The position numbers and the translations under genes are program-made. From the NCBI GenBank assembly GCA_000531095.1, contig HG799466.1, positions 807,694 through 841,750 on the forward strand: 34,057 nucleotides of DNA. Direction: 5' to 3'. The stretch is from Gemmata massiliana. GTDB taxonomy: Bacteria; Planctomycetota; Planctomycetia; Gemmatales; Gemmataceae. Below are positions 16,032 to 24,220 of this stretch, one piece after another (the first letter of the stretch is position 1; each line of letters starts with the position of its first letter). The notes below the pieces were generated by a model. It was not told the origin of the DNA. It saw only the letters and a program-made list of their open reading frames with translations, and ran no database searches.

Positions 16032-16631
16032 CTACTCCGAAAGCCTCACGATATCTCCGTCGAACAATCCTCCGCCGTCCAACTCGTTACCAAACGCTGT
16101 CCACCCGGGCGTGGCACGCCTCGCGAACATGTCCAAATATGGTCCCGGGCTGGTCCTCTCGATCAGGGTGCGAACGGCCTCCGGTTTACGACTGTGGTCG
16201 GCCCGGTCGTGGACGATCCAGTTTCTGATCGAGCGATCGCGAAAGGTACAGCTCCCGCGCACACCTAGCAGGAGGAACTCGGCCGAACTCCTCCAGTACC
16301 ACCCGGTCCCGAGTTGTGGCTTCACCCACACGAAGATGCTCCGGTACTCGAACCCCCAGGATTCCATGATGTTCCGGGCCGAGAACAGGAAGGAGTGTGT
16401 CACCCACAAGTGTAGATGTGAGTCGGGCGCGGCCAGCTCCCGCACCGGCAGCGCGGCGAGTTCTTCGAGGCTCATGGTCTGGTAGCGGGTGGCACCCCGT
16501 GGGGAACGGTCGTATTTCCAAGGCGGATCCGCGTATATGCATCCAAATTTTTCGCCGCGGTTAACGAGCGTGTCGAGTAGATCCACGATGAACCCCGTTG
16601 GCTCTGGGGTGTCAGGCGAGCGGGTAGACAT
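16032..16631 (-). CDS. MT-A70 family adenine methyltransferase
   Basis: A 199-residue S-adenosylmethionine-dependent N6-adenine methyltransferase of the MT-A70 family. The catalytic motif DPPW is in FGCIYADPPWKYDRS (about residues 29-43). Further family features are YQTMSLEELAALPV, LHLWVTHSFL, NIMESWGFEYRSIFVWVKP, GTGWYWRSSAEFLLLGVRG and the C-terminal HSRKPEAVRTLIE followed by YLDMFARRATPGWTAFGNE. ATG at 16631 follows GAGGAG. Phages and integrative elements use such enzymes to modify their own DNA against restriction; no cognate restriction gene is next to it, so an orphan, protective or regulatory role is likely. Confidence 0.93.
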   Translation of the reverse strand: MSTRSPDTPEPTGFIVDLLDTLVNRGEKFGCIYADPPWKYDRSPRGATRYQTMSLEELAALPVRELAAPDSHLHLWVTHSFLFSARNIMESWGFEYRSIFVWVKPQLGTGWYWRSSAEFLLLGVRGSCTFRDRSIRNWIVHDRADHSRKPEAVRTLIERTSPGPYLDMFARRATPGWTAFGNELDGGGLFDGDIVRLSE

Positions 16632-16780
16632 TGCTGAAGCTCCTCGGTGTGTCGGTGGGATCGATCAGCAGCTCGAAAGCCGAGCACGGGTAAGGCGCCG
16701 CCGAGATGGCCCGGCGGCGTGATGAGAGTGGTTGTCAATTTCGGCTGTGTGATCGGAAGTGCGGCGCGTGTGATGACCGG

Positions 16781-17161
16781 CTAGAACGGGATGTCCGGAT
16801 CCCGGACGGGCAGAATCAACCCTTTGTTTTCGAGCTCGGTCCGCAGGTCTCGGTCCCCCAGCTCCGTAGCGTCCCCTTCCTCCACAATGCTGCCGACGGT
16901 GATGCCAGGGTGTCCGAAAATGTACCCCTCGCGACCACCTTCTTCGATGCCGATCACACCCTGCTCGTCGACTCGCCGTTGCGCCTCGGCGCGGGCGCCA
17001 TCGAGTGAGTGAGCATTGACGGACCGGGTGGAAAACATGCGCCCGTTCTTGAGGAACCAAACTGCATAGCTTCTTCGGGCTTTCATAAGCGCCACATTCG
17101 TGAGGTAGGAAATCGTCCCGCCATGTTCGAACGATGCCAGACGTCCATGTTTTGAAGGCAT
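16781..17161 (-). CDS. Hypothetical protein, 126 residues
   Basis: I do not recognise this family. The protein starts MPSKHGRLASFEHGGTISYL and continues with KARRSYAVWFLKNGRMFSTR, an alpha/beta-looking segment, then an acidic half (GVIGIEEGGREGYIFGHPGI, EEGDATELGDRDLRTELENK). There is no signal peptide or membrane helix. ATG at 17161 has a GGGGA sequence eight bases upstream; a GTG five codons earlier (17176) is the alternative. It lies between the MT-A70 gene and a 63-residue gene on the same strand, so it may be part of a loose accessory operon. Confidence 0.55.
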   Translation of the reverse strand: MPSKHGRLASFEHGGTISYLTNVALMKARRSYAVWFLKNGRMFSTRSVNAHSLDGARAEAQRRVDEQGVIGIEEGGREGYIFGHPGITVGSIVEEGDATELGDRDLRTELENKGLILPVRDPDIPF

Positions 17162-17235
17162 CGTGAGTCCCCGCACACCCGTAACGCGAGAACCGGAGAC
17201 AAGACCGGCTACGGATTGCGAATCGGTGGAAGTGG

Positions 17236-17427
17236 TCAGCCGCCGTGGATCCGTTTGCGCTCGCAGTCACTCAGAATTGCGAACCTCTCGAGACCAGCGG
17301 TCGTGTGGATCAGAACCTCCTCGAACGCGTCGCGGAGCTCCTCGTCGCGCAAGAGCGACGCGAACACCTGAACGATCTTTTTTGCCGTCTCTCGTGCCGT
17401 ATCGTTGATCAGTCGTTTTTCGCCCAC
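17236..17427 (-). CDS. Small hypothetical helical protein, 63 residues
   Basis: GTG at 17427 is preceded by AGGGG eight bases upstream. The product (GEKRLINDTARETAKKIVQV, FASLLRDEELRDAFEEVLIH, then a charged tail) is fully helical, amphipathic and soluble. I cannot assign a family. It begins 22 bases past the terminator hairpin that closes the operon to its right, so it needs its own promoter or read-through. Short spacing to the 126-residue gene suggests co-transcription. Confidence 0.55.
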   Translation of the reverse strand: MGEKRLINDTARETAKKIVQVFASLLRDEELRDAFEEVLIHTTAGLERFAILSDCERKRIHGG

Positions 17428-17445
17428 TGAAGTCCCCTTTCAACG

Positions 17446-17479
17446 AAAAGCGGGCGGGGGTATTTAGAGCCCCGCCCGC
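17446..17479 (-). terminator. Intrinsic terminator of the VWA-kinase-MobF-TraD operon
   Basis: A perfect ten-pair GC stem (GCGGGCGGGG at 17450-17459 with CCCCGCCCGC at 17470-17479) encloses a ten-base loop. On the minus strand it is followed by CTTTTCG, a short U-tract. It lies 30 bases after the stop of the coiled-coil gene (17509), so it ends transcription of the leftward operon that starts at 24220. Confidence 0.8.
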
Positions 17480-17508
17480 ACATTCGGTTCACTTCTGCGA
17501 GAGCCGCG

Positions 17509-18411
17509 TTACTTGCCTGCCCTTGAAGTCCCGAAGGGACCGTTCTGCACGGAGGCCAGAACGACCGGGACACTAGCCCGCATTGCTCCTTGCTCACCCT
17601 TGGCCGCCGGGAGCGTCTTCTGTTTCATCACCTCCTTCAGCTTGTCGACGCTCTTGCTGAACGCAGACAGATCCTCGCTGTAGAGCGACAGCGTGTTAAA
17701 CCAGTTCGCAAGGCTCGGGCTGTCGAGGGCGGACGGGTACGAGTTGAACGTTTCGTCCCACTTCTGATGCATCTCCTGCAGCTTCTTCATGTTCTCGATG
17801 GTGCGCCGCAGGTTGGTCGCGTTCGCCCGCTGTGAACGGTCGTTGCCCTTTTCGCCGGCCTTGGCCTCACCGAACAGCTCCTGGCTCCGGCGCTCGCAGA
17901 GGGCAGTGGCTGCCTCGCACGTTTCGATCATGGTTGTGTAGTTGCTCTTCTCCACGTCGAGAGTTGCTGCGGCCAGCAGCCGGCGCCGCTCTTCGATCAT
18001 TTCCCGGAAGACGGCCGGGGCGTCGCCCAACCGCTGCCGGAACGTGTCGAGGTGACCGCTCAACTTGGTCTCGTAGAGGCTCACGACCTCCTTGTTGCGG
18101 GCGAGCAGCGCCGCGTTAACCGTTTTGGCGCTGGCGACCGAGCGGTCCATGGCGTCCCACTTCTGGCGTTCGGCCGCGAACTCGGCCGTCGAGCGGGCCA
18201 ACTCCTCGAGTCCGCTCTGGACCTTCGCGTCGAGCGTCTCGATGTCGCCTTTGAGCACCTCACCCTTGGTCGGAGGGGGCGCCTTCGAGGCAGCCGGTGC
18301 GGGCTCAGCGGCCGACGCCGAGCGCACGCTTACGGTGGCCCGAGCGACCAAAAGACCGACCGCTCCCGCGCCGATCGCGGCGAGCACCAACATGGTCTTC
18401 CACAGTGTCAC
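17509..18411 (-). CDS. Membrane-anchored coiled-coil protein, last gene of the operon
   Basis: About 300 residues. A short N-terminus is followed by one hydrophobic helix (MLVLAAIGAGAVGLLVARAT), an alanine/proline-rich linker, and a long, strongly helical, charged region with coiled-coil character (GDIETLDAKVQSGLEELARS through LAAATLDVEKSNYTTMIETC), ending in a lower-complexity tail. I recognise no enzyme motif. GTG at 18411 is chosen because GAGG lies seven bases upstream; the frame is open to a GTG at 18444. It starts 36 bases after the TraD-like gene, and its position and anchor suggest a structural or scaffold part of the same membrane complex. It is the last gene before the terminator. 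Confidence 0.75.
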   Translation of the reverse strand: MTLWKTMLVLAAIGAGAVGLLVARATVSVRSASAAEPAPAASKAPPPTKGEVLKGDIETLDAKVQSGLEELARSTAEFAAERQKWDAMDRSVASAKTVNAALLARNKEVVSLYETKLSGHLDTFRQRLGDAPAVFREMIEERRRLLAAATLDVEKSNYTTMIETCEAATALCERRSQELFGEAKAGEKGNDRSQRANATNLRRTIENMKKLQEMHQKWDETFNSYPSALDSPSLANWFNTLSLYSEDLSAFSKSVDKLKEVMKQKTLPAAKGEQGAMRASVPVVLASVQNGPFGTSRAGK

Positions 18412-18447
18412 AGGGCACCTCACGGGTACGAGAAAATGGAACACCGC

Positions 18448-19815
18448 CTATAGGCTCCGAGGACGCGGCAAGCTCAGACGCTTGTAATCGTCTTCGGACC
18501 AGGGCCTAAGCAAGAAGTCCTTCGGATCGCGCGGGGCCGGCGGGGCCTGGGGCGCCGCTGCCGGAACCAACGCTTTGAGCAGATCCGGAATGCGAACGCG
18601 GAACCGGAACGGTCGAAACGGGAGCGTCACCATGAACCCTTCGATGAACGGGTTACTTGGGGTCGGAAGGGGCAGCGATTGGATCATGGACGCCGTCACG
18701 TTCTCCACAGTGGTGAGTTGCTCGGACCACCCCATACTCGGGTTCTTGCCGCCCTGTGCGGAAGTGAGCCGCATGTACCCTTGCTGGTCCGAAAACACCT
18801 TCGCGCAATATTCAGCGTCCTCGCGCGACGGCTGGTTGAGCACGATCGTGGTCTTCATTAGCCCCGTCATGGCGTCGAATTTTTCTTTGCCGTGAACGGT
18901 CCGGCAGTGCGCGTGACTCTGGTACGCGAACAATGGACAAATACCCGTCTCTCTACCTTTAACTAGAGTAAGATCTAGGTTGATCCCCCCAGGCAGGAGA
19001 GCCAGTTCGTCGAGCAGGAGCAGGAGATACCGGTTGCGCACAACGGTGCTGAGGGCCCGCTGCTGGAGCACCACGAGCAAGTAGCGGACGATCGCTGCGA
19101 GCGTGGCGATCGACTTGTCGTCGTATGGCAGCGACAGGAGCGCGAACCGCTGCTTGAGGAACGAGCGGACCGACACGGCGCGCCCCCGGTCGTTCGAGTC
19201 CCACAGAGACGCCACGTACTCGTACTTGCCGACCTCGTTCATCAGTGACGACATCACCGAGAAACCCGACTCGGACCCGTTCACTAGCGTTAGGGCGTGG
19301 CGGCTCTGAGGGTGGCTCTTAAGGACCCCGCGGATGTTGTCAGCCGACATCCCCGACAGGAACACGTCCCGAGTCCGGACACGGGCGGGAGCTACCAGCC
19401 AGTGGCGCAGCATGATCGCGCGGAACACGTGTTGTGCGGCCTGGGCGAAGTACGGCTGCTGAAGGGTTTTTGGCACCTCGACGATGTTCGCCGCCGCCTG
19501 GGCGATGTCGCGCGGGTCCTCGAGATCGCCCATGAAGTCGTACCGGTCGCCCCAGAGGAATGGGTTCAAGTCGTACACCGGGGACCACTGGGGAAAGAGG
19601 CGAAAGATCTCGTAGAGGTCACGCTTCCCCCCATCAAAGTCGACTGCCAGAATGTCGTACTCGGGTCGCGTCTTAATGAGCGCGGCAAGTGTCGCACGGA
19701 GAGCTTTCAGCATGACGCTCTTGCCGCTGCCGGGCGATCCGATGAACCGGATCCCGTGCCGAAGCGCCTCCATGTCGAGCCAAATGCCGCACCAGACCTG
19801 GTCGTTAGTCGTCAT
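18448..19815 (-). CDS. TraD/VirD4-like type IV coupling ATPase, soluble form
   Basis: A 455-residue P-loop ATPase of the FtsK/TraG/TraD class. Walker A is GSPGSGKS (residues 26-33) in GIRFIGSPGSGKSVMLKALR; Walker B is YLLLLLDE (Asp269-Glu270), followed by GRETGICPLFAYQSHAHC, the glutamine-containing motif typical of coupling proteins, and a C-terminal TraD-like segment (TIVLNQPSREDAEYCAKVFS). Coupling proteins bring DNA-relaxase complexes to the type IV secretion channel. Unusually, the protein begins directly with the ATPase domain and lacks the N-terminal pair of transmembrane helices. Small membrane proteins encoded just upstream could supply the anchor. Its start overlaps the 56-residue gene by 11 bases. 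The ATPase motifs look intact. Confidence 0.88.
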   Translation of the reverse strand: MTTNDQVWCGIWLDMEALRHGIRFIGSPGSGKSVMLKALRATLAALIKTRPEYDILAVDFDGGKRDLYEIFRLFPQWSPVYDLNPFLWGDRYDFMGDLEDPRDIAQAAANIVEVPKTLQQPYFAQAAQHVFRAIMLRHWLVAPARVRTRDVFLSGMSADNIRGVLKSHPQSRHALTLVNGSESGFSVMSSLMNEVGKYEYVASLWDSNDRGRAVSVRSFLKQRFALLSLPYDDKSIATLAAIVRYLLVVLQQRALSTVVRNRYLLLLLDELALLPGGINLDLTLVKGRETGICPLFAYQSHAHCRTVHGKEKFDAMTGLMKTTIVLNQPSREDAEYCAKVFSDQQGYMRLTSAQGGKNPSMGWSEQLTTVENVTASMIQSLPLPTPSNPFIEGFMVTLPFRPFRFRVRIPDLLKALVPAAAPQAPPAPRDPKDFLLRPWSEDDYKRLSLPRPRSL

Positions 19816-19975
19816 CGTTCCCCCGGTTTTTGGGCCTGCGGAACTGCCAACGGTGCTCGTTCTGGACCTCGTTGCGCGAGGCCGCAGTAGGGCCGCGCCA
19901 GTGCAGGAATCGCTCAGCCCGCGAGAAGCTCAGCCATAAAAACAAGGCGACCAGCACCAAGGTCTCGGTGTCCAT
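19805..19975 (-). CDS. Small single-pass membrane protein, 56 residues
   Basis: ATG at 19975 has GGAG eight bases upstream. The product begins MDTETLVLVALFLWLSFSRA, a short N-terminus and one transmembrane helix, followed by a basic, polar cytoplasmic tail (HWRGPTAASRNEVQNEHRWQ) ending in an acidic cluster. Its stop overlaps the start of the TraD-like ATPase, a sign of tight translational coupling. It may anchor that ATPase, whose own membrane segments are missing; this is inferred from context. The frame extends further upstream, but the ribosome-binding site favours this start. Confidence 0.68.
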   Translation of the reverse strand: MDTETLVLVALFLWLSFSRAERFLHWRGPTAASRNEVQNEHRWQFRRPKNRGNDDD

Positions 19976-20004
19976 TGCGGTCTCCGGCAAACGTGTTCGG
20001 GAGC

Positions 20005-20385
20005 TTAAAACGACTGCCCCTGTTGGGCGACGTGAGCGCGGTACGACCCGTACGCGGAGGCGATGAGGTACACCATGGCTGGCGTGCGGGACCACGCTTC
20101 GTCGTGCATGCCGAGCACGAGAGAAAGGGCCGCCTCCCACGAACGCGGCGAGGCGAAGAACAGATACGCGATGGCAACGAGGCTCTGGGGCACGAGGTAC
20201 GCGAGCACGAACTGCACGCGCAGGCTCTCGCTCTCGTCCAGGTCGCAGTTGCGCCAGAAGAACACCGCGCCGGTGATCAGCGCAATCAGGAAGGCGTGGG
20301 CGTTTCCGTGCGGCACCACGTACATTGCGACCCCGGCGTGGAACGCGCCCAGAATGCGCAGGTACCCGCTGAAGAAGGCGTTCAT
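20005..20385 (-). CDS. Multi-pass membrane protein, 126 residues
   Basis: The protein has two to three hydrophobic helices, including FHAGVAMYVV, AFLIALITGAVFFW and FVLAYLVPQSLVAIAYLFFA, plus a C-terminal region that may be a further weak helix (AMVYLIASAYGSYRAHVA). No named family is recognised. ATG at 20385 overlaps the stop of the MobF-like gene as ATGA, which fixes the start. In the operon it lies between the MobF-like protein and the 56-residue membrane protein, so it is a candidate inner-membrane part of the complex. Its size resembles small T4SS membrane subunits, but I see no sequence support for a specific VirB homology. Confidence 0.7.
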   Translation of the reverse strand: MNAFFSGYLRILGAFHAGVAMYVVPHGNAHAFLIALITGAVFFWRNCDLDESESLRVQFVLAYLVPQSLVAIAYLFFASPRSWEAALSLVLGMHDEAWSRTPAMVYLIASAYGSYRAHVAQQGQSF

Positions 20386-22124
20386 AGCCGTGGCCCCTTT
20401 CTTGGTTGGTTGAGCTGCTGGCGCTGTTGTTCCACCAGAGGAGCCAGCTCCTTGGCCCCCTCGCCGACCAGCAACAAATGTCCCTTCGCTTTTCGCACTA
20501 ACTTTGTGATCCGGGCGACCTCTGCGGAGTCGGTCATGCGAACATCGGCAATGACGAGTGATCCTTTCTTCGGTCCGCCCGGACTCGCGCGGCGGATGTG
20601 CTCGGCCACGCCGAGTTTGTCCATGAGCGACCCGCGCGTGCGTAGCCCACGCCAGAGCGCCACCATGTGCGGGGTGCGCGTGGCCGCCGCCACGAACTCC
20701 TTGGGAGTGAAAGACCCGTCGCCGCCGGTGCGGTCGATGCGGTAGACCTTGCGTCCATTGCCTTCGTAGGCCGCGATCACCGCCGCCCGCGTTTCGTGAC
20801 TCTTGGTCCGGCCGGCGTCGTCGATCGTGACCCCGCCCGAGCCCACGAGTGACTGCACCCGCCGCAACTCACGGGCGTCGTGCCCACGGCCCGCCAGCGC
20901 CCGAGCCACCTGTTTGGAGGAGAGCTTGCCGTGCGTGCGGTAGGTTCCGGCCGTGAGCGCTTTGACGGCCCGGCGCTCCGTCTGTGCCTGCACGGCCCCG
21001 GTGAACTCCGCCTGCCCGCCGCCGAGGTCGCGCACCTTGGTCACGCCCAAGTGTTCGATGCGGGCCATCTCCTGACGGAACGCACGCACGAACACTCCCG
21101 GCCGCACGTGGGGCAGTGCCATGTGGGCTGCTGCCGCCTTCACGTCGCGGGTGCTGAACCGCAGGTTGCTGTCGCTGCAGAATCGGACCGCCGCGCGCAC
21201 GCACTGCCGTGCGAACCGCCGCTGGCGCGACTTGGAGAGCCGAGTAATTTTGCGTTCGACCGCGCTCCGGAGTTGATAGACCGTGTTCTTGACGGCCTGA
21301 CCCCACGAAACGTCCGGCTTGGGCGCCCGGGTTTCGCGGGCCGCGCGGTCACGGGCCCGAGGGCCCCGGGCCTTCATCTGTTTGAGGCGCTTGCGCACCT
21401 GGCGCGTGCGCTTGGGCCTCACCTTCTGGTCGATGCCCAGGGCGCGCATCGAGTGCCCCTTCGGCACGCACTTGATGCCGGCCTTTTGCCCAAGGTCGTA
21501 GGCGAGCCCCAGGTGCCATACGGCCTTGACCTGTTGCTGCGCGTTGTAGAGCCCCTTCCAGTCGATCGCGTAGTGCTTGCCGTTAGTCGCCTGTCCCATG
21601 TTGAGCGCGTACGCGCTGATCTGGGGTGACACCTCGCCGGCACGGGTGCGAAAGCCGCGATAGACCAAGTGGTACAGGTCAACTTTCACCTTCCGGGTGA
21701 CCCGTTGCACCTTGGAGTGGCCGTTAACGTTGACCTTGCGGAACTCGGTGGTGCGGCCGTAGGCGTACCAGTTCTGTTCGCGCATCGCCCGGATCGCGTT
21801 ACGTTCCAAGTACGAGAACGCTGTGTGCGGGTCGTTAAGAAGGCCGCGTTCCTTCATCGCGGCGGTCACGGTCCAGGGGACCGTGAAAGACATCCCCTCA
21901 CCCTCTTTCAAGCGCGGGTGCGGACGGCGAAGCTGCACGCCCGCCAGGTTCTGCCCCCGACCGAGTCGCAGTACACCCGCGTGGTCGACGTAGCCCACGA
22001 AGCGACCGTTGCGGTACAGCATCGCTTTGTCGCCGAGCCCGAGCGCGGTTTGCTCGGGGATCTCGTACCGATCCATAGCGCCAGCGGATCGGTGCCCGTT
22101 GCGCCCGTGCATCGCGAAACCCAT
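20382..22124 (-). CDS. MobF/TrwC relaxase-helicase-like protein with degenerate active sites
   Basis: ATG at 22124 follows GGAGG, giving 580 residues; the longer open frame upstream overlaps the kinase gene and is not used. Residues about 77-216 align with the TrwC relaxase fold: MSFTVPWTVTAAMKERGL, YLERNAIRAM, then YRGFRTRAGEVSPQISAYAL and AIDWKGLYNAQQQVKAVWHL. The metal-binding HxHxH of active MobF enzymes is replaced by Gln168, Ser170 and Tyr172. Residues about 420-565 match the TraI/RecD-like helicase: a broken Walker A (DDAGRTKS, 435-442), a broken Walker B (IADVRM, 525-530) and LLLVGEGAKELAPL. The frame is intact, so the protein is probably maintained but neither nicks DNA nor hydrolyses ATP in the usual way. 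It may serve as a scaffold or DNA-binding adaptor for the downstream TraD-like ATPase. Confidence 0.72.
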   Translation of the reverse strand: MGFAMHGRNGHRSAGAMDRYEIPEQTALGLGDKAMLYRNGRFVGYVDHAGVLRLGRGQNLAGVQLRRPHPRLKEGEGMSFTVPWTVTAAMKERGLLNDPHTAFSYLERNAIRAMREQNWYAYGRTTEFRKVNVNGHSKVQRVTRKVKVDLYHLVYRGFRTRAGEVSPQISAYALNMGQATNGKHYAIDWKGLYNAQQQVKAVWHLGLAYDLGQKAGIKCVPKGHSMRALGIDQKVRPKRTRQVRKRLKQMKARGPRARDRAARETRAPKPDVSWGQAVKNTVYQLRSAVERKITRLSKSRQRRFARQCVRAAVRFCSDSNLRFSTRDVKAAAAHMALPHVRPGVFVRAFRQEMARIEHLGVTKVRDLGGGQAEFTGAVQAQTERRAVKALTAGTYRTHGKLSSKQVARALAGRGHDARELRRVQSLVGSGGVTIDDAGRTKSHETRAAVIAAYEGNGRKVYRIDRTGGDGSFTPKEFVAAATRTPHMVALWRGLRTRGSLMDKLGVAEHIRRASPGGPKKGSLVIADVRMTDSAEVARITKLVRKAKGHLLLVGEGAKELAPLVEQQRQQLNQPRKGPRL

Positions 22125-22138
22125 GACTGCCTCCGCTG

Positions 22139-23350
22139 TTACCTGAGGTTCTGCCACGAGCCGGTGTTCTTGGGCCTGCGCGTCGGCGCTGTCGGTTCTT
22201 CTGCTGCTTGGCCCTTGTCCGCCGCCTGCGGAGCGGCTTGAGGCGCAGCAAGCGCTGGCTCTCCCTGCGGCCTTGGCGCAAACAAAGCTTTGGGCGGGCC
22301 GGCGGCGGCAAGGACCGTAAACATCACCGCGAGCAGCATCCAGCGGTGCGCTCGAACCGCCGCCAAGGCCGGCCAAACCGCCTCAGCGATGGCCCTTCCG
22401 GCACCCATCAACCGGCCGGTCTTCAGGCGCGGCAGCGCGGGGCGCCAGCGCGTGTCGATGAGCTTCAGCGCGTGCGACCACTCGCGCGGCGAGGGCCTGG
22501 CGGCGGGGTCGCCGAGGAACGCCCGCTCGAACAACACGATCACCTCGGCCGGCAGAGTCTTGAACGCGGTCTCAACGCCGGGAGGCACTTTGGTGCCGTG
22601 CGGGTTGGTAAACATTGCGAATTCTTTACGCGCGACCCGCTCGGCCGCCGTGCCCGTGCCGCGCCCGAAGTTCCACGGGTACGACCCGCCCGTGAGTAAC
22701 GGGAACAGCAGGCACGCTAAACTGTAGCGGTCGACATCGCGCGTAAACTCAACAGTTGATAGATTGATTGAGTGAAGCTCCGGGGGCAGGAACTCAAACA
22801 CTGCTGCATCGCACCCGAAATAGGTGCCGCCCCAGTGAAACCCGAACGCGAGCGCGTCGACCCGGAAGACCGTTGGTCGCTTGGCGAACCGGGGCCAGTC
22901 GACGAGGTAGTTGCCCCCGTGTGAGTCGTTCTGCGTAATTCCCAGTCGCTCGAAGCGGGCGAACAGCCGAGCGAACTGTAGGGCCACCTCGCGCACCTCG
23001 CGCGGCCCCCAGTTGAGCCCTTGCGCGGCGCGCTCGGCCGGAATCACGACCTGCGTGTGCGGTGGCCCCGAGCCCTTCTTCATTCCGAAGCCCAGCGGAG
23101 TCTTTCGGTCCCGTGGGTCGAGCAGCGGCTCGTCGGGGAACGCGGCCCCTACGCTCGGGTCGGCCAGGGCAATGAGCGCCTCGATCTTGGCCCAATACGA
23201 CGGGGGCCAGCTCCCGCCCACGGGCATCCCGGCGCAGCGAGCGGGGTCGTCTTTGAACCAGAACAGTTCGGTCTGCCCGCCGCTCACCCCGGCCGGGGTG
23301 AGGCGGACGGTGCACTGCTTAATGGGGGACCAGACCACGAGGTCGGCCAT
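22139..23350 (-). CDS. TerY-type protein kinase-like protein with C-terminal membrane helix
   Basis: A 403-residue protein with an atypical kinase domain of the kind paired with VWA proteins in TerY-P modules. The N-terminal lobe has a glycine-containing loop (LTPAGVSGGQTELFWF) and a possible ATP lysine in YWAKIEAL. The catalytic loop is GITQNDSHGGNYLVD (Asp and Asn present) and the DFG-like position reads FRVDALAF. Then come CDAAVFEFLPPELHS, DVDRYSLACLLFPLLTGGSY and the C-lobe motif FERAFLGDPAARPSPREWSH. A hydrophobic helix (about residues 335-355, WMLLAVMFTVLAAAG) and a proline/alanine-rich tail follow. It starts seven bases after the VWA gene. It may phosphorylate operon partners in response to VWA-bound signals; activity is not proven. 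Confidence 0.82.
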   Translation of the reverse strand: MADLVVWSPIKQCTVRLTPAGVSGGQTELFWFKDDPARCAGMPVGGSWPPSYWAKIEALIALADPSVGAAFPDEPLLDPRDRKTPLGFGMKKGSGPPHTQVVIPAERAAQGLNWGPREVREVALQFARLFARFERLGITQNDSHGGNYLVDWPRFAKRPTVFRVDALAFGFHWGGTYFGCDAAVFEFLPPELHSINLSTVEFTRDVDRYSLACLLFPLLTGGSYPWNFGRGTGTAAERVARKEFAMFTNPHGTKVPPGVETAFKTLPAEVIVLFERAFLGDPAARPSPREWSHALKLIDTRWRPALPRLKTGRLMGAGRAIAEAVWPALAAVRAHRWMLLAVMFTVLAAAGPPKALFAPRPQGEPALAAPQAAPQAADKGQAAEEPTAPTRRPKNTGSWQNLR

Positions 23351-23357
23351 GGTGGAA

Positions 23358-24220
23358 TCACCCGTTGAGGTCGTTGAGCTGGTCGATGACGGACTGTCGG
23401 TCTTCGGGCCGCGAATAACTGAGCTCGCGCACCGATGTGGCGACGATCTTCAGGAAGTCGAAGATCCGGAACGAGTTCATGTCCACCGGCTTAATGCGAA
23501 CGGAAATCTGCTCGGCGACCCGTGGCTCCCAGTTGCCGAACCCGGCCGGGATCACCACCAGCTTCGGGTCCGCATGCTGGAGTTCTCGGAACTCCAGTAG
23601 GGCCCTACCGAAACGGTCTCCGAGTTTGAAGTCCGAGGCCAAGACAACGACGATGCCACCGACGGCAACGCCCCGGTCGTCCAGGTGCTCGCGGTAGTCC
23701 TTGCACACGCGGGCGATGCCCGGAACCACGGCGCCCCCGCTGTGCCCTTGCCGTACTCCACGTGCTGCGGCATCACGAAGTTCTTGGCGTGCTGGCAGTC
23801 GATGACCTTAAAATCTTCAGCACCGTAGCACAGCCCCACATCAACGAGGTTCGCGGCGAGCCGGTCTCCGGCGAGCACCGGGCCGATCGCGTTGGCCCCT
23901 TCATGGAACTGCATCTCGTACGGCTGCTCACTCGGGCTCGTGTCCCGCACGAGCAAGATCAGCCACCGGTCCGCGCTGCCCATGGACTCAAAATCAAGTT
24001 TGTCCAAGGCGTCGCGAATCGCCCGCGAGACGTCTACGTCCTCCGGAGTGTTCTCGATGGTCTGCGGTGCGGGAGATCTCAGGGGCGCGGTCAGAAGCTC
24101 CTTCGTTTTGTTCTTGCTGCCGGCCGGCCGGCCTCGGCCGCGCTTGGGGACTTCGGCCTTCGCGGCCGGCTCGTCGGTGCTCATGATGTCGTCCGAAATC
24201 GTGTCTGCTGGGTCTGCCAC
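23358..24220 (-). CDS. VWA (TerY-like) protein, one frameshift at a poly-G run
   Basis: About 287 residues once the frame is repaired. An N-terminal AT-hook-like basic stretch (PKRGRGRPAGSKNKTKELL) precedes a von Willebrand A domain. The MIDAS motif is DTSPS in RWLILLVRDTSPSEQPYEMQ; later parts are GLCYGAEDFKVIDCQH, VAVGGIVVVLASDFKLGDRF and the C-terminal IRIFDFLKI-like segment. The frame breaks at 23734-23738, a run of five C on the plus strand. One more base would restore GGAVVPGIARVCKDYREHLD, typical of a homopolymer undercall. GTG at 24220 has GGGAG nine bases upstream; an ATG at 24184 is an alternative. It is the first operon gene and partner of the kinase; no PP2C phosphatase, the usual third member, is adjacent. 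Confidence 0.8.

Noticed and set aside
22125..22376. Longer start for the MobF-like protein
   Set aside because: It would overlap the kinase gene by over 200 bases, whereas ATG 22124 has a GGAGG site and follows the kinase stop by 14 bases.
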